Assembly: GCF_026151205.1 (NCBI RefSeq)
Contig: NC_087074.1
Location: forward strand, 1,178,001-1,242,000
DNA from: Bolinopsis microptera
Taxonomy: Eukaryota > Ctenophora > Tentaculata > Lobata > Bolinopsidae
DNA: 64,000 nucleotides
Direction: 5' to 3'
Of the stretch, positions 26,487 to 38,059 are shown piece after piece. The position numbers and the translations under genes are program-made. The notes under the pieces were generated by a model, which did no database searches, was not told the origin of the DNA, and saw only the letters and a program-made list of their open reading frames with translations. Numbering within the stretch: the first letter of the stretch is position 1; each line of letters starts with the position of its first letter.

Positions 26487-29400
26487 CAGACAGATACACA
26501 CACCCACAAACACATACAGACATAGACACACACACACACACACAGACACAGACATACAGGCATACAGGCATAAACACAGACACAGACGGACACACAGACA
26601 GACACACAGACAGACACAGTACACACAGACAAGGACACACAGACACACACCCACAAACACATACAGACATAGACACACAGACACAGGCATAAACACAGAC
26701 ACACACAGACACAGACGGACACACAGACAGACACAGTACACACAGACACACACAGACACACACACATAAACACACATAGTTCACTTCAGTGCACTACATT
26801 ACAATTACAGACACACGCAGTACAATCAGAGACACACACATGATACAAAGACAGACACAGACACAAACACACAGAGTACACTTCAGTACAATCACAGACG
26901 CAGGCACAAAGACATATACAAGAAGAGCAGATTGAAGTACCTTCATTTGCAGATGTTGACGCATTGATCTGTGGGATATGTTCTTCAGTCTGTAACTGAT
27001 CATCTGCTAGAACTGTCTCATCTGGATCAACCGGAGGAGTATCTTCCGGCAGGAGTCTGAGTGGGTCTATCGGACAGCCATGGATCGCTCTCCCTACCTT
27101 GTTGAATTAAAGACAAAGGTCAACGACGGATGTCGCATGTTAGTCCTGTAAAAATGTAATCCAAAATAGTGAATAAATAATTTTTACATCTGAACGATTG
27201 TATGTCTGAATGGTGATTTTTAATCAATGAACAAAAGTTCAGGATTTTACCTTCTGTTAAGCTGTTAGCAATGACTCTAGCACCCTCTCCCTACAAAACG
27301 ACCATATCTCGGTCTGAAGCTTTAAACCGTCTTGCCTCAGCAGCCATCTAGCACAGTCGACCTGTCCTGTTAATTGTGTGATCATCAAGTTACCAAATTT
27401 AATCCTTCAATATTCAAATAATTGATTATCAGACAAAACAGAGTTTAGAGCTCGACGTATGCTTCAGGGTTTCACACTGTGCTGTAATCAAACGCATGAC
27501 CAAAACCTCTTGCTACTATTACCAATAAACCCATATTGTTAAGGCGGTCGAATGATTTACCTGAGTTGATCGCGTCCATGAAAGGGTTAAACTGCGTTCT
27601 GTCCAGCTTGTTAATGTCCGTTCCAGCAGCCAGCAGTGCCTCCGCCTCCGTCACTCTCCCTGCTTTGCATGGCCAGTGAAGCGTAGAGCTCCCCTCTAAG
27701 CTCTTTGACGATCCGACGAAGGATCCAGATTCCCTTCTTTTCTTTTGAGATTGCTTCAATTCTTCCTGGAGTATGCGGATTACCATTTATATACTTCCAT
27801 ACAGGGCGCGTGAACAATCAGCAATGAATTATCAATTAATCAATCTAGTTTTTGAGTAGAAAGTCCACAGATTGTGATACATTGGATTTGATATTGGAAA
27901 AGACATAGCTTACCAAATACCTTTTCATGGGCTTTTTGGAGGACAGGGATGACTTATTCCTGCGTGCCATTACACCATAACTATCTGCTGTAACAGCAAA
28001 AATTAGAATTATGTCGGACATAATTCTAAAAAATTGGAACATCGTAGTTAATCAGTGTGGTGCTAACAACAGAGAGCGATTTGAACGGTAGGCAATTTCA
28101 TAAATTCCATTAACGCGATATAAGGATGATTGGAACAGGCTAAAATCTACTATGTAGCATTGATAACTGGCTATATCGCTGCATTAAACGATAAAAGTAT
28201 TGCTAACTATGGATATTCTAAGTGATCTAGGCAGAGGGGAACCGGCACAGCCAGATTGCGTTGTCTTCAGTGACTAAGTTTCACGATAGTAAAATTGACC
28301 TTATTTATTTTTAAAAAGGATGCACAGTTCAAGCAATAAATCGATCAGCTGCTCATATGATATTTGCATTTAAAGGAGGGCCCAGTGCAGTGACAAGTAA
28401 GTCTGTTAAGGCAACATTTAGTTCTGAGATTAGCTGAGTCTTGACAAAGATAAGTTGAGTTTCGAGAAAGTGCACACGGATAAAGTTATCAAGTGAAAAT
28501 GATAAGACTAAGTTAGGGTCCAGTCAACAGAATGGCAGCTGTAACAGAAACAGTTCATTGGATAGGGGAGTAGGGGATTATGACGGAGTGAAGTTTATAT
28601 AGCAGGGCAAACAAAAAACAACTGACAGCACTGAGCAAGTGAACTGGAAAATTGAGGAAGGGAAATAACTGTGGTTGTCAGCCCTTTCCGTAGCAATCAG
28701 GATTTCCCACGAGATCGATCAGGCAATCAGGATTTCCCACGAGACTGCTCCATCCGATGCGCGCACTTTTGTCACGTGACGGCCACGTGACGCTCAAATC
28801 GTTGTCACGTGGTACAGAAGGGAGTTTCCTAGAGCGTTGATCTCGACAAGAGGGAGTTTCTCACGGTTTATCTTCAATAACTATCGCTATTTTTATAGTA
28901 GAGAGTTGAAACTTTCACCAAATGTTTCCCTAGACATTTCTGCATGGTAACTGTGTCATAGAATTTTAATTTAGGGACCCAATTTTGTGCAACACTCCGG
29001 TACCTGACGACCGGTCGCAGACGTGGTTATTGTATTGTCAACTTCTATTGCACACTGAGCGAGCTATATTTTGAGTACAAAGATAAACTTTACACCAGGT
29101 GAAAGCTGAGACGTTTCTCTTTAAGATGATCACCTCACATTCTGTGTATCTGTGACATTGAGATAGTAACGAATCAAAACGTCAAGTTGAACAGGCTACA
29201 AAATACGCGCTGAATAAAAGTCCACCCCAAAAGTCCACCCCACGCGCGTAGGGTGTATATATTAACAAAGTATATGTACCGTTGTAAATCATTCGGTGTG
29301 GAAGATTGTTCCTGCCCATGTATAAGTATTGCTCCTCCACAAGTTCATCTAAAAGGGTCAGTGCATCCTCGACTGCGTCGTCATGTATGGCTCCTCCAAA

Positions 29401-30754
29401 CTCAACTACTTTCTTTATAAGCGTGCCACACTTCTCTCCCGCCGTTTTGATAATGTTTTTTTGCAGTTCTGCTACAACAGGTGATCACCATGGAGCCCAG
29501 TATATCCAATACCCTATTTGGGATACCTGTTAAATATATTTTGTTTAGCATGTTTAGAATATTGATAGCTGAACTCTAGCTTGTGAGCCACTGATTCAAC
29601 CAAGTTCATAATCATATAATAAAACTATGTTTCTCTGAAACTGAAGCCATGATGTAATTTAAACGTCGTATCTAAAGGGGAAAATAAATTTAAATGGTGT
29701 TCTATTTCCGTAATTCATTTATTACGAATGTTCATTTGAACCAGTTATAACATCGAAATCACATATTCTCGTTTAACCAATTATTATTCACCAGATGCTG
29801 CTAGCATAATAGCTATTATGATTTTTTTTTCGATTCCGATTGGAAGCTGTGTAATGTGATACGTGCACATGATACAATATAGTGTGTAATATATAGTGCG
29901 GCACTGCTAATCGTTTTGAAACTTGCCGCCAGCCAGTCTGAGGTGACTCATAGTCTATGCTGATAATAGCTTCGCTTCCCTTGCGGGATATATCTGCAAA
30001 TTATCAGCTCTCAGTGTCCACGAGTTTTAGTGCATTATATATACTATAAGTATAGAATTCCCGGAACGTATTATAAATATAGTGTGAATATAATGTATTT
30101 TAGTGTTATGTTATTAAGATTACGGACTGGAACATTATTTATTACTCGTGTAACAATAGACAGATGATAATTTCTGATTATTCTGATTTCTGCGACAAAT
30201 GATACTGAACTGTTAGAATAAACGACGTTTCAAAGTAACAACTTCGTATTCATGCTGACAAAATTGGTAAATAATATGTGAGAAAACTGTCTCATAAATG
30301 TGAGAAAACTGTCTCATAAAATTTATAAATATTATATTGTTATGGAATGGAAACGTTTTAACCTGGTAAAGCTAGACCACAATTCCAGTCTACGCCCTAG
30401 TACAGTGTACACAGCATGAAGGATTTGTTTCGCTTCTCAAATTAAAGCCATATAATATGTATATATGTTTAACTTTACTCGATTGATGGCTAACTGTGAT
30501 TAATCATTACAGAAACTATAATGAACCTATAATAATAGTATAGTGTAGTGATCTCTGTAGTTGTCTTTTTGAGTTTCTACCCTTGAAACCGTGTACATAA
30601 CTAATTAGTGATATCAAGCCGCAATCTGAAATATGTCGAATCTAAAAATCGCTTAAATCTTACCTAATAATGGCAGTTCAGCCTGATTGTGGACATCGTT
30701 AGAAGTTAGTAATCCAATTCTGCGAGAGAAGATTTGCCCAAAATTTTTTACCAT
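25383..30754 (-). CDS. Ankyrin-repeat-containing protein, seven exons, about 380 residues
   Basis: Exons in transcription order: 30754-30664 (ATG at 30754, [14 protein letters not shown]), 29471-29280, 27987-27914, 27765-27561, 27093-26941, 25990-25830 and about 25646-25383 (stop TAA). Phases chain without a break, and the first six exons sum to 292 whole codons. The fourth exon holds a clear ankyrin-type helix pair ([20 protein letters not shown], then [20 protein letters not shown]). The second exon is helical ([19 protein letters not shown]). The fifth is acidic and low-complexity. The C-terminus is basic and Gly/Arg-rich ([20 protein letters not shown]), possibly nucleic-acid-binding. The acceptor of the last exon is weak. 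An upstream 5' UTR exon is possible because AG stands five bases before the ATG. I do not recognise the family. Repetitive elements sit in its introns and 3' flank. Confidence 0.75.
26457..26890. repeat. CA / CACAGA microsatellite
   Basis: About 430 bases of (CA)n, CACAGACA and CACACCCACAAACACATACAGA words, all within an intron of the ankyrin-repeat gene. The pattern allows long spurious frames on both strands. Confidence 0.95.
28754..29255 (-). mobile_element. Non-autonomous element, copy 2 (inverted partner of 24455)
   Basis: Minus-strand copy of the CACCCTACGCGCG element. Its outer end lies at 29255, only 24 bases from the donor of the ankyrin-gene exon that ends at 29280. Similarity to copy 1 is strong over 28906-29255 and weaker to about 28865. 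The inner part holds overlapping CACGTGAC words (GTCACGTGACGGCCACGTGA). It is an intronic insertion. Confidence 0.75.
29500..30650. other. Intron of the ankyrin-repeat gene; contains one dispersed-repeat copy
   Basis: AT-rich, with no additional exon supported. A 22-bp direct repeat GTGAGAAAACTGTCTCATAA occurs twice at about 30279-30320. A dispersed repeat of about 50 bp at 30165-30214 (CTGATTATTCTGATTTCTGC) has relatives at 34431-34500 and 55572-55640. Confidence 0.6.
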
Positions 30755-30759
30755 ACTTC

Positions 30760-33135
30760 CTGTTAATATATAAGTAGTAAGTAAGTAATACCAACCTTAT
30801 TATTACAGACTGTTCTCAGTCTCTGGTGTCGATCACCAGTGCTGAGTGCCTCTGCCGCACCAAAACAACTTGCAATTCAAAAAGGCTTCCGTATGTTTTT
30901 TATGCGGGCTACATCGTAGAATACACATGCTAACACCACTAATTTCGCAGCGGCTTTTAATCTCATGCTGCAGTGTAAATAAAATAGAAGTACTAATCGC
31001 GAAAAAATGTATACGACCACACAAATTCAGGTTATCCCATGCTGGTATAGTTAGTTAATCTAAAAATAACCATATAGTAAGACAAATTAACTAATCTCCA
31101 TGCCACATTCTTGGTAATTACGGAAGGTACGAAAGAAACATCTTTTATTTATAAAATCACTCACTCACAAAATTGCCGACCCATTATCTATTGAATGTTG
31201 AACAGTTGAAGTGGCGAAGATCTTTTAAACAACTTACAACTTACAATTTACATATCAACATTATTGCTGCAGCAGATACAAATAATAACATTATTATATT
31301 CACACTCGCTTGAACAATTAAATTGATTAGGAAGTTGAACCCTCAACTTTTAGTTTTACTGTTTTTGAACTGATAATCATCTACTCCAGGACCAACTGCC
31401 AATGAGCTTTGGAAGGTTGACACAGTAAATGGACAGAACTTGTGACGTAAATAAATTTGTTCATGTTGACCTCCAACTCCGACAGAATAGTAGATCAAAA
31501 TGATTTTAGCTCATTTTAGCTCGTATTCGCTACAAACTACAAAACTTAACATATTTTCTAAGTTCCAATACAGCGATCACAACTGTTCTGACAAAGCACT
31601 AGCAACTAGGAAGGTTCTTTAAAATTCTTAAAAGTGTCATAATTACTAAAATCTCTTCTTAACAATCAAGTTGTTGATCCTAGTTCTATACACCTAAACG
31701 AGTACAAAATGACAGCCTTTCAAGTTGAATTTATCGATATCCAGCTCAGCATACGGCTTTTTTTAACCAATAATGGGTATATACCGATGATCGGTGAACT
31801 AGTAGATATTCGATTATATTACCATGAAACATAGTATTGTAGTTAAAAATCTTCCTGAATGTGTAAATATAACATAAAGAAACACGTACTAGTTTGCTGA
31901 AACGAAAAGCAACTATTTAATTAAAATAAATGAACAGTATTCAAATACACAATTAAAAATACAAACTCCAACATATTCGACAGACAAACTCAATAAATGA
32001 AGATTTCGTCGTGAAACGAGCTATATATACAGCTATAACGTAGCGCTCGACTCCAGTCTGGACCAAAATTAAGTCGCGTTCGTAGGAAATTGACCACCAG
32101 CTGCTGGTGGTTCGAATGTTGGTTTGCACACTACTGTTATGTGGTTGCGAGAAGCATTATTTGATGCGCGCGCGACCCAGTAGTGCATCGCGCTACAACG
32201 TTGCATGCCACTTTTCGCGCACACAACTGTGTTTCTAGAGCAAAACGCTAGTACCTCAGCTAAGTTTTTCCCCTAAGCACTAAGATGGCGCTTAGCAACT
32301 CTAAATGTCTAAAGGGGACTGGGGAAGTAGTTGAGTTTATTTCATATCCTTGGAGTTGTGACCTTTCCAAGGAGCCCGGACTTCATCTCCGGGCCCAGAG
32401 ATGAGGGATCAAGCATCAAGGTGTCAGGTCTAACGGGGCAACTCTGCTCATCAACCAACCGTAATAATAAACATGTACACAATATATGCAATGCATGCAA
32501 AAAATAAGTACGTGCGCGCAAAATTACTTTTAACAGAACTGAACGCTATTTTCTAGCAATACAGTGCAAGTTTAGTAAAAAAAGACTGGGATTAGCACGA
32601 ACTTGTTGTGACGAAATTTGTATTTTGGGATCAACGAATACTTATGGTTGTAATGTAAAGAATACATTATTTGAATTACGATTAACAATCAATTAAATAG
32701 CTTGGGGTTGCTTGAAAAATTAATAAAAAACAAACAATACTTATTAATTTAACTAAAATAGATATTCAACTTTACTATCATCGTCTGTCAATCGTACAAA
32801 AATTAAAGTGTAAGAATATAGTGTTAAAAAGAATAAAAGAACACTCTTAAAAACGGGACATATAATCAGCCGACAACAAAACAGCTGTTAATAAATCAGC
32901 CCCAATAACGAAACAAAACGAAATTACATAGTAACTATATTATGTCAGTTGGTACGTAATATTATTCAGCTCCAACAATCTAATCATTCACAATGGCCCA
33001 GAACAAAAACAAAGCTTGGTGGGATATTATCTCAACAGAAAAACAAAAACTGCCATATTATAGCACCATAACCTTAAACCTAATCCTAACAATAATCTTA
33101 AGGCGGGTTTCTTTCCACTCTCACCTGGTAGATTA
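30760..33135. other. Intergenic region between the ankyrin and kinase genes
   Basis: Mostly AT-rich with no gene supported. At 32037-32273 a compact GC-richer unit has GTAGCGC-type inverted ends, a perfect hairpin (32093-32111, ACCACCAGCTGCTGGTGGT) and, from 32200, a 73-base stretch shared with 17233-17306. At 32345-32460 a GC-rich patch with GAGCCCGGACTTCATCTCC could be a SINE or RNA-derived piece; the family was not recognised. Confidence 0.5.
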
Positions 33136-35069
33136 TTAATTTCCACAGAATTTGGTAAATAGTTCCTCAACACGAAGTGGGTCGATTGAATCAGCTCTAT
33201 TTTTGGCAAAATTGTGAATATTTTGCGCAGAGGGTCGACCTTTTGGATCCCGGTTAACACACGAGTTGATCATATCTTTAAATTCCTGGGATAGAAATTG
33301 AGAGGTGAGACCAATAGGATAATCAATCTTCTCACCGTCCATTCCTTTGCCTGTTATTCTTTCAGATATGATATTGTCCTTTTTGATGTTCCTCATATGT
33401 TCGTCACTTGAAGATGATTCTTCAGAAGAATCATCCCAGATAGGATGCTTGCCGGTTATGAACTTTATCATCGTGATTCCCATTGACCAAATGTCACAGG
33501 ACTCACAGTAGGTTGGTTTAAACTCAGTGCACTCAGGTGCTTCATAGTACCGTTGTCCTGCTCCTGCGGAGTGCAACTTATTTTCTTCTCCTGTGATCTT
33601 TTTGGTAGTTCCAAAGTCAATGATAGCAAATCGGTGTTCAGCTCTTTTGAACATGATGTTCGACGATTTTATGTCTCGATGCATGAACATTTCTTTCTCA
33701 GGATTGTGGCCATGAGTGAAACGCAGTCCATTACTGACATCTCTTAAGATGATGTACCCCATATCTTCAAAATCCTTGCTCTCTTCCACCATTCTGTTGT
33801 ATAATCCCGACCTCTTAAGAGACTCTATGGTTTGCGACAGGTCCTTATCCATCAGTTCCAGAATTAGTCGAGCTGTTTCACCAGTTCGAATGAAACCATG
33901 AAATTGGACGATGTTTTCGCACTTCCAATCCGTTGTTTTTCTTAAGAACTTCATTTCCCTTTCAAAGGCCAGTGCGGGTCGATTGTTCTCGCAGTCCATT
34001 AATATCCCATCAATTTTCTTGATAGCAAATCGGTTATCATTATAAGTAGCTTCAAAAACCCTGGCGTAACTGGAATCTCCTCCCCTCGCTGAACCGTCCT
34101 CAAATTTAAAATCTACAAGTCGCACATCTTGAACTCTATTTGTAAGGGGATTTACAAAATATGACGAATCTAAACCAGGTTTTTTAGCTGCTTTACTCAG
34201 AGATTCGTATATGCTTTTCAAATTTAATGATGCAGATCTGAAAATATTACAGTTTAAAGTTAAATGGTGGCAAGATATATGTTATGAAAATTGTAGTTTA
34301 ATCCGAAAACATTCAGGTTTAGAAAATGCAAATTTACTCAAATATTAATGATGTAATTGCTACGGTTTTACATTGATCATTCATTGACGCTGAGATCTTA
34401 ATCTGTTAATAGAAAGAGAACCTAATTCACGTAACAGTGCAGTATCATTTGTCGCAAAAATCAGAATAATCAGAAATTATTTGGAACTGCCAAAAACTGT
34501 CTACTAATTCACGTAATTTGGTATTACATAGTCTCAGTTTAATAAACACAACCTACATACCTGGTTATTGAGCCTGGGGTCAATGGGGCAATTTGTGATG
34601 AGGATCCAGCAGAGGAGGATCTTACATCGAAACTACCCATTTCTGAAGTGGAATTGTACGGTTAGGACTTAAGGTTAATTCTTAGTAAGGGTTTTAATGT
34701 ATGGTCAAAATATAAGGGGATAATTCAACTTTGATTTGTCATTAAATAACATTATTTAAACAAACCTGTCGTGGTAACGATAACTCTGACTCCCTCCCCT
34801 TTAGGACGACCCTCAAGCATTCCTTCAAAATCAATTTCATCCTCCAGAGAGTTTTCTGGCCCGTTCATCTCATCCTCTGGCTTATACACCATCTCTGGCT
34901 TTGCAACCTCGGCATCTGGATTATGTTTCAACATCTTTAAATTCACAGTTCTGCAAAGGATATCAAAGGCTTCTTTATAATCACCGTCTGGAAATGTTAT
35001 TTTCAGTTTCTTCTTCTTTGATAGATTGGTTGAGAAGCTGGCATGTAGCCAAAGGGTAGATGTGGCCAT
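33136..35069 (-). CDS. Protein kinase, three exons, 495 residues
   Basis: Exons 35069-34766 (ATG at 35069), 34642-34561 and 34237-33136. Phases 1 and 2 match at the two junctions and the total is exactly 496 codons with the stop. The kinase domain occupies roughly residues 170-480: FAIKKID (ATP-binding Lys), MHRDIKSSNIM (catalytic loop), IIDFGTTK (DFG), EAPE, and DIWSMGITM in the F helix. The Gly-rich loop is degenerate (GGDSSYARVFEA, last Gly replaced by Ala). The N-terminus has a basic KKKKLKITFPDGDYKEAF segment and an acidic stretch; the second exon is Ser-rich. The overall pattern resembles STE/MAP2K-like kinases, but no orthologue can be named. It lies head-to-tail with a paralogue upstream, which suggests local tandem duplication. 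Confidence 0.9.
34431..34500 (-). repeat. Dispersed repeat copy in a kinase intron
   Basis: A 70-base unit containing AGTTTTTGGCAGTTCCAAAT and CTGATTATTCTGATTTTTGC on the minus strand. It recurs at 55572-55640 (+) and, in a shorter form, at 30165-30214 (+). The flanking words differ, so these are separate insertions of one short element. The family is unknown. Confidence 0.7.
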
Positions 35070-36051
35070 GTTAGAGATATGTATCTAGATACACATTGTC
35101 GTTAGAAATCGTCGCAGCCACATCTTTTCATTCTCCCCTACGTTGTGTTGATGGGTCAGAATACTTACATAATACATAATAATGTAATACAAGAACATGA
35201 TAAATTGAAACTGTGTTGAAATTGAATGTTTAGTAGCAGTTTTCAGAGTAATACAGCGACAAGAAAGAAACTGGATTTTGGAAAACACAAAAATCCGACA
35301 TTTTCAATTTAAAACTATAAAAATATTATATAATAAGAACAGATCTACACTCTACAGTGGCTATTTACAAAGACTAAGAAACTGAGTTGCATTTATATAA
35401 AGAACTTATTATTACATAACATACCACTATCAAAAACCAAACATGTATATTTCTACAATCAATGTGATTGAGTAAAAACTTTCGCACAATTGACCTGGTT
35501 AAGAATGGGAATGTTAGACACATATTTTTTATTTATTTTAAAGTAACGTCATCTCTCCTGATAAGCTTCTTTCAACGACTATTAACGGTATAATTAACGG
35601 AATAATTGGCAACTTTAACTGTAACTGTGCGAGAGAAAATATATAAGGAAGGTAAGTTGTACGGTCCATGGCTGAATGCCATTAATCATGTCGTCACTGT
35701 AACTCTTATTAAACTAATAGATGTCTTACATCCCGATTCCCGAGCCTAACCATATAACCCATCAAGTACAAAATTAAAACTTACTTGATCTGAAAGCTGA
35801 TAAAGGGCGTTAAAACGTATAAAAACAGTTAAAAATAACAATTCATCCAAACTACATCTTGCTACATAATTAATAACTCAAAAGACAAAAAATGTTTAAT
35901 TTACCATTCAACACTCACTCAATCAATATTTCTTTACTTCACCAACGTCCCGGTCAACAAATGAAACGGAGCTAAAAAACAATCGCTTGAAATATCTCGT
36001 CTGATGGATCAATTAATCTGAGTTTAAGATATTTTGCTATTAGAGTATTAG
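35070..36051. other. Spacer between the two kinase genes
   Basis: 982 bases of AT-rich DNA with no exon supported. It should contain the 3' end signals of the upstream kinase gene (minus strand) and the 5' region of the downstream one. Confidence 0.6.
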
Positions 36052-37107
36052 CTACAAAAAAAACGTGTCAAACAGCCTAACAGCAAGATTAGGATCCATT
36101 CGATTGACTACTGGTGAAGCAATATTGTAGATATCCTGAGCAGAGGGGCGCTGAGATGGAACCCTATCAACACACCGGTTAATAAGTCTTGTAAAGTCTT
36201 GATCCAGTTCATCTGAAACTAGCTGAATAGGCCAGTCGTATTTATCACCATCGATATCCTCACCAAGGATTCTACAGTATATTTCACAATTTTTCTGATG
36301 GTCGTTGCTGGAAGAGGCTTGGTCGGCACTGTCATCGTATATCGGGTGCTTTCCTAAGAAAAAACGAATGATGGTAATCCCCAGAGACCAGATATCAATT
36401 AACTCATTATACGTGGCAGGACCAACCATAGATTCGGGTGCAAGATACAGTTGATGACCGGCTGCAACTGAGTGGATCTTAAGTTCTTCCTTGGATATTT
36501 CTTTGGTAGAACCGAAGTCGATGATGGCCAACCGCCGTTCGTTGCATTTCACCATGATGTTGTTTGGTTTGATGTCTCGGTGCATGTACGGTTTACCCTG
36601 ACGATTGGCCCCGTGAGCCAATTGTAATCCATTGCTAATGTCTCTCAGCATCATGTATCCTAAACAAGTTCGCTCTTCAACATTCAACCTTGCTAAATCG
36701 CAATAGAAGTTATCTCTGCGCATGATTTCTAATAAGTCTTTGTCCATTAGATCTAGGATCAGCCAGGCTGATTTGGAAAACTGAATGTAACCATGAAACC
36801 GAACTATATTTGGGCAGTTCCACCCAGTTGCTTCCTTCAAAAAGTCCATTTCCCTCTTAAATGCAAGCTTTGGGCGATTGCTTTCGTCATCGAAATCTAT
36901 CCTGTCTATCTTTTTGATAGCATAACGGTCATCTCTGTATTTAGCTTCATAAACAGTGCCCCAGCTTGACTCGCCTCTTTTCCCACTGCTATCGTGGATA
37001 AAATCACTCCGCTTCACAGCAACAGTTTCCCCAGTAGTAGGGTCTGTAAAGTCGGATATCTCTGTTACAGCTGGTTTGGTGGCTCCTAACCGCGCGTATA
37101 AACTCAT
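36052..37107 (-). CDS. Protein kinase paralogue, 351 residues, single exon in view
   Basis: One uninterrupted frame from ATG at 37107 to a stop at 36052. All kinase landmarks are present: RGESSWGTVYEA (Gly-loop variant), YAIKKID, MHRDIKPNNIM, IIDFGSTK, LAPES and DIWSLGITI. It is clearly paralogous to the neighbour at 33136-35069, sharing KHPI(W/Y)DDS, the RPSAQ(N/D)I near the C-terminus and an S-rich insert before it. It lacks the neighbour's first two exons. The bases just before the ATG (CACTCCCATTAGGGT) could be either leader or an acceptor, so a missing upstream exon is possible. Product inferred to be a cytoplasmic Ser/Thr or dual-specificity kinase. Confidence 0.9.
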   Translation of the reverse strand: MSLYARLGATKPAVTEISDFTDPTTGETVAVKRSDFIHDSSGKRGESSWGTVYEAKYRDDRYAIKKIDRIDFDDESNRPKLAFKREMDFLKEATGWNCPNIVRFHGYIQFSKSAWLILDLMDKDLLEIMRRDNFYCDLARLNVEERTCLGYMMLRDISNGLQLAHGANRQGKPYMHRDIKPNNIMVKCNERRLAIIDFGSTKEISKEELKIHSVAAGHQLYLAPESMVGPATYNELIDIWSLGITIIRFFLGKHPIYDDSADQASSSNDHQKNCEIYCRILGEDIDGDKYDWPIQLVSDELDQDFTRLINRCVDRVPSQRPSAQDIYNIASPVVNRMDPNLAVRLFDTFFL

Positions 37108-38059
37108 ACCCTAATGGGAGTGAGCGGTTAATTAGTGATTAGATAATTAGATAATTAAGTAATTAAGTGATTGAGTAATTAAGTAATTAATTAATTAACT
37201 AATTAAGTAATTGTGTAATTATGTTATTATGTTATCTATGAAACTGGGTTTACGAAAGGTCTTTTGGTTGGTCTAAAGTCAATGGTGACAGGATATTTAG
37301 TTATTCCTTAAACTTAACTTTCATTTATTCTGGAATCGAAAAAAGTTACATCTACTAATTTAAAAGATGAATAATATCTCAGTAAACTTGGTTAATAATA
37401 ATTACAATTTTATATTTATATTATACAGGTCACAATTTATAATAAATGATACAACACATAAATACAATATTCTGCTACACATTACAGGATGGACCAGAAT
37501 TAATGAAATGTGTTCAGATGTTGTATTTCTGGTCAGGTTTTGTGACTTAAGAAGTCAGGCTTCATAATTTATAAAGTTATAAAGTTGGAACACAGTGGCG
37601 TTGGTATATTGTTTATGTCAATATTTCATTACTTTCTGTCCACCCTGTATGTCATAGGCTCAAATAAATCAAACATTAAAGTAGTGGCAAAAAAGCGTGC
37701 CATAAAAAAACGAACGCAAAAATCCAAATATGTCACCTTTCAAAGGTTGACCTTTGACATCACTCTGTACAAAGCCAAAACCTAAATTTATTGAGTATCT
37801 TTACTTAAATGGCTACAAAATGTTGGTTATGTAACCTTATTATGATTATAAGTCATGTAAAACTGTCTCAGTATTAATTATAACAACTACAACCTAAAAC
37901 ATAGAAATTTATACAAAATGATTACCAAACCACCGTAACGTATACTACTACTACTACTAATAAGTCCAATATATTGTCTAATCTATAAATTTTCCCATAA
38001 TAAAGCATTATAATAATAACAAACTATTTACACTTATCAAGTTAATTCTATCTGATTAT
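37108..38059. other. Intergenic spacer with AATTAAGT-type low-complexity run
   Basis: At 37132-37215 there are about ten degenerate 8-9 bp AATTAAGT/AATTAGAT units just upstream of the kinase ATG. The remaining 840 bases are AT-rich and show no gene. It separates the kinase 5' end from the 3' end of TBCCD1. Confidence 0.6.

Noticed and set aside
26360-26784. Several 85-137 residue Cys/Val-rich or Thr/His-rich frames
   Set aside because: They are translations of a CA/CACAGA microsatellite inside an intron.
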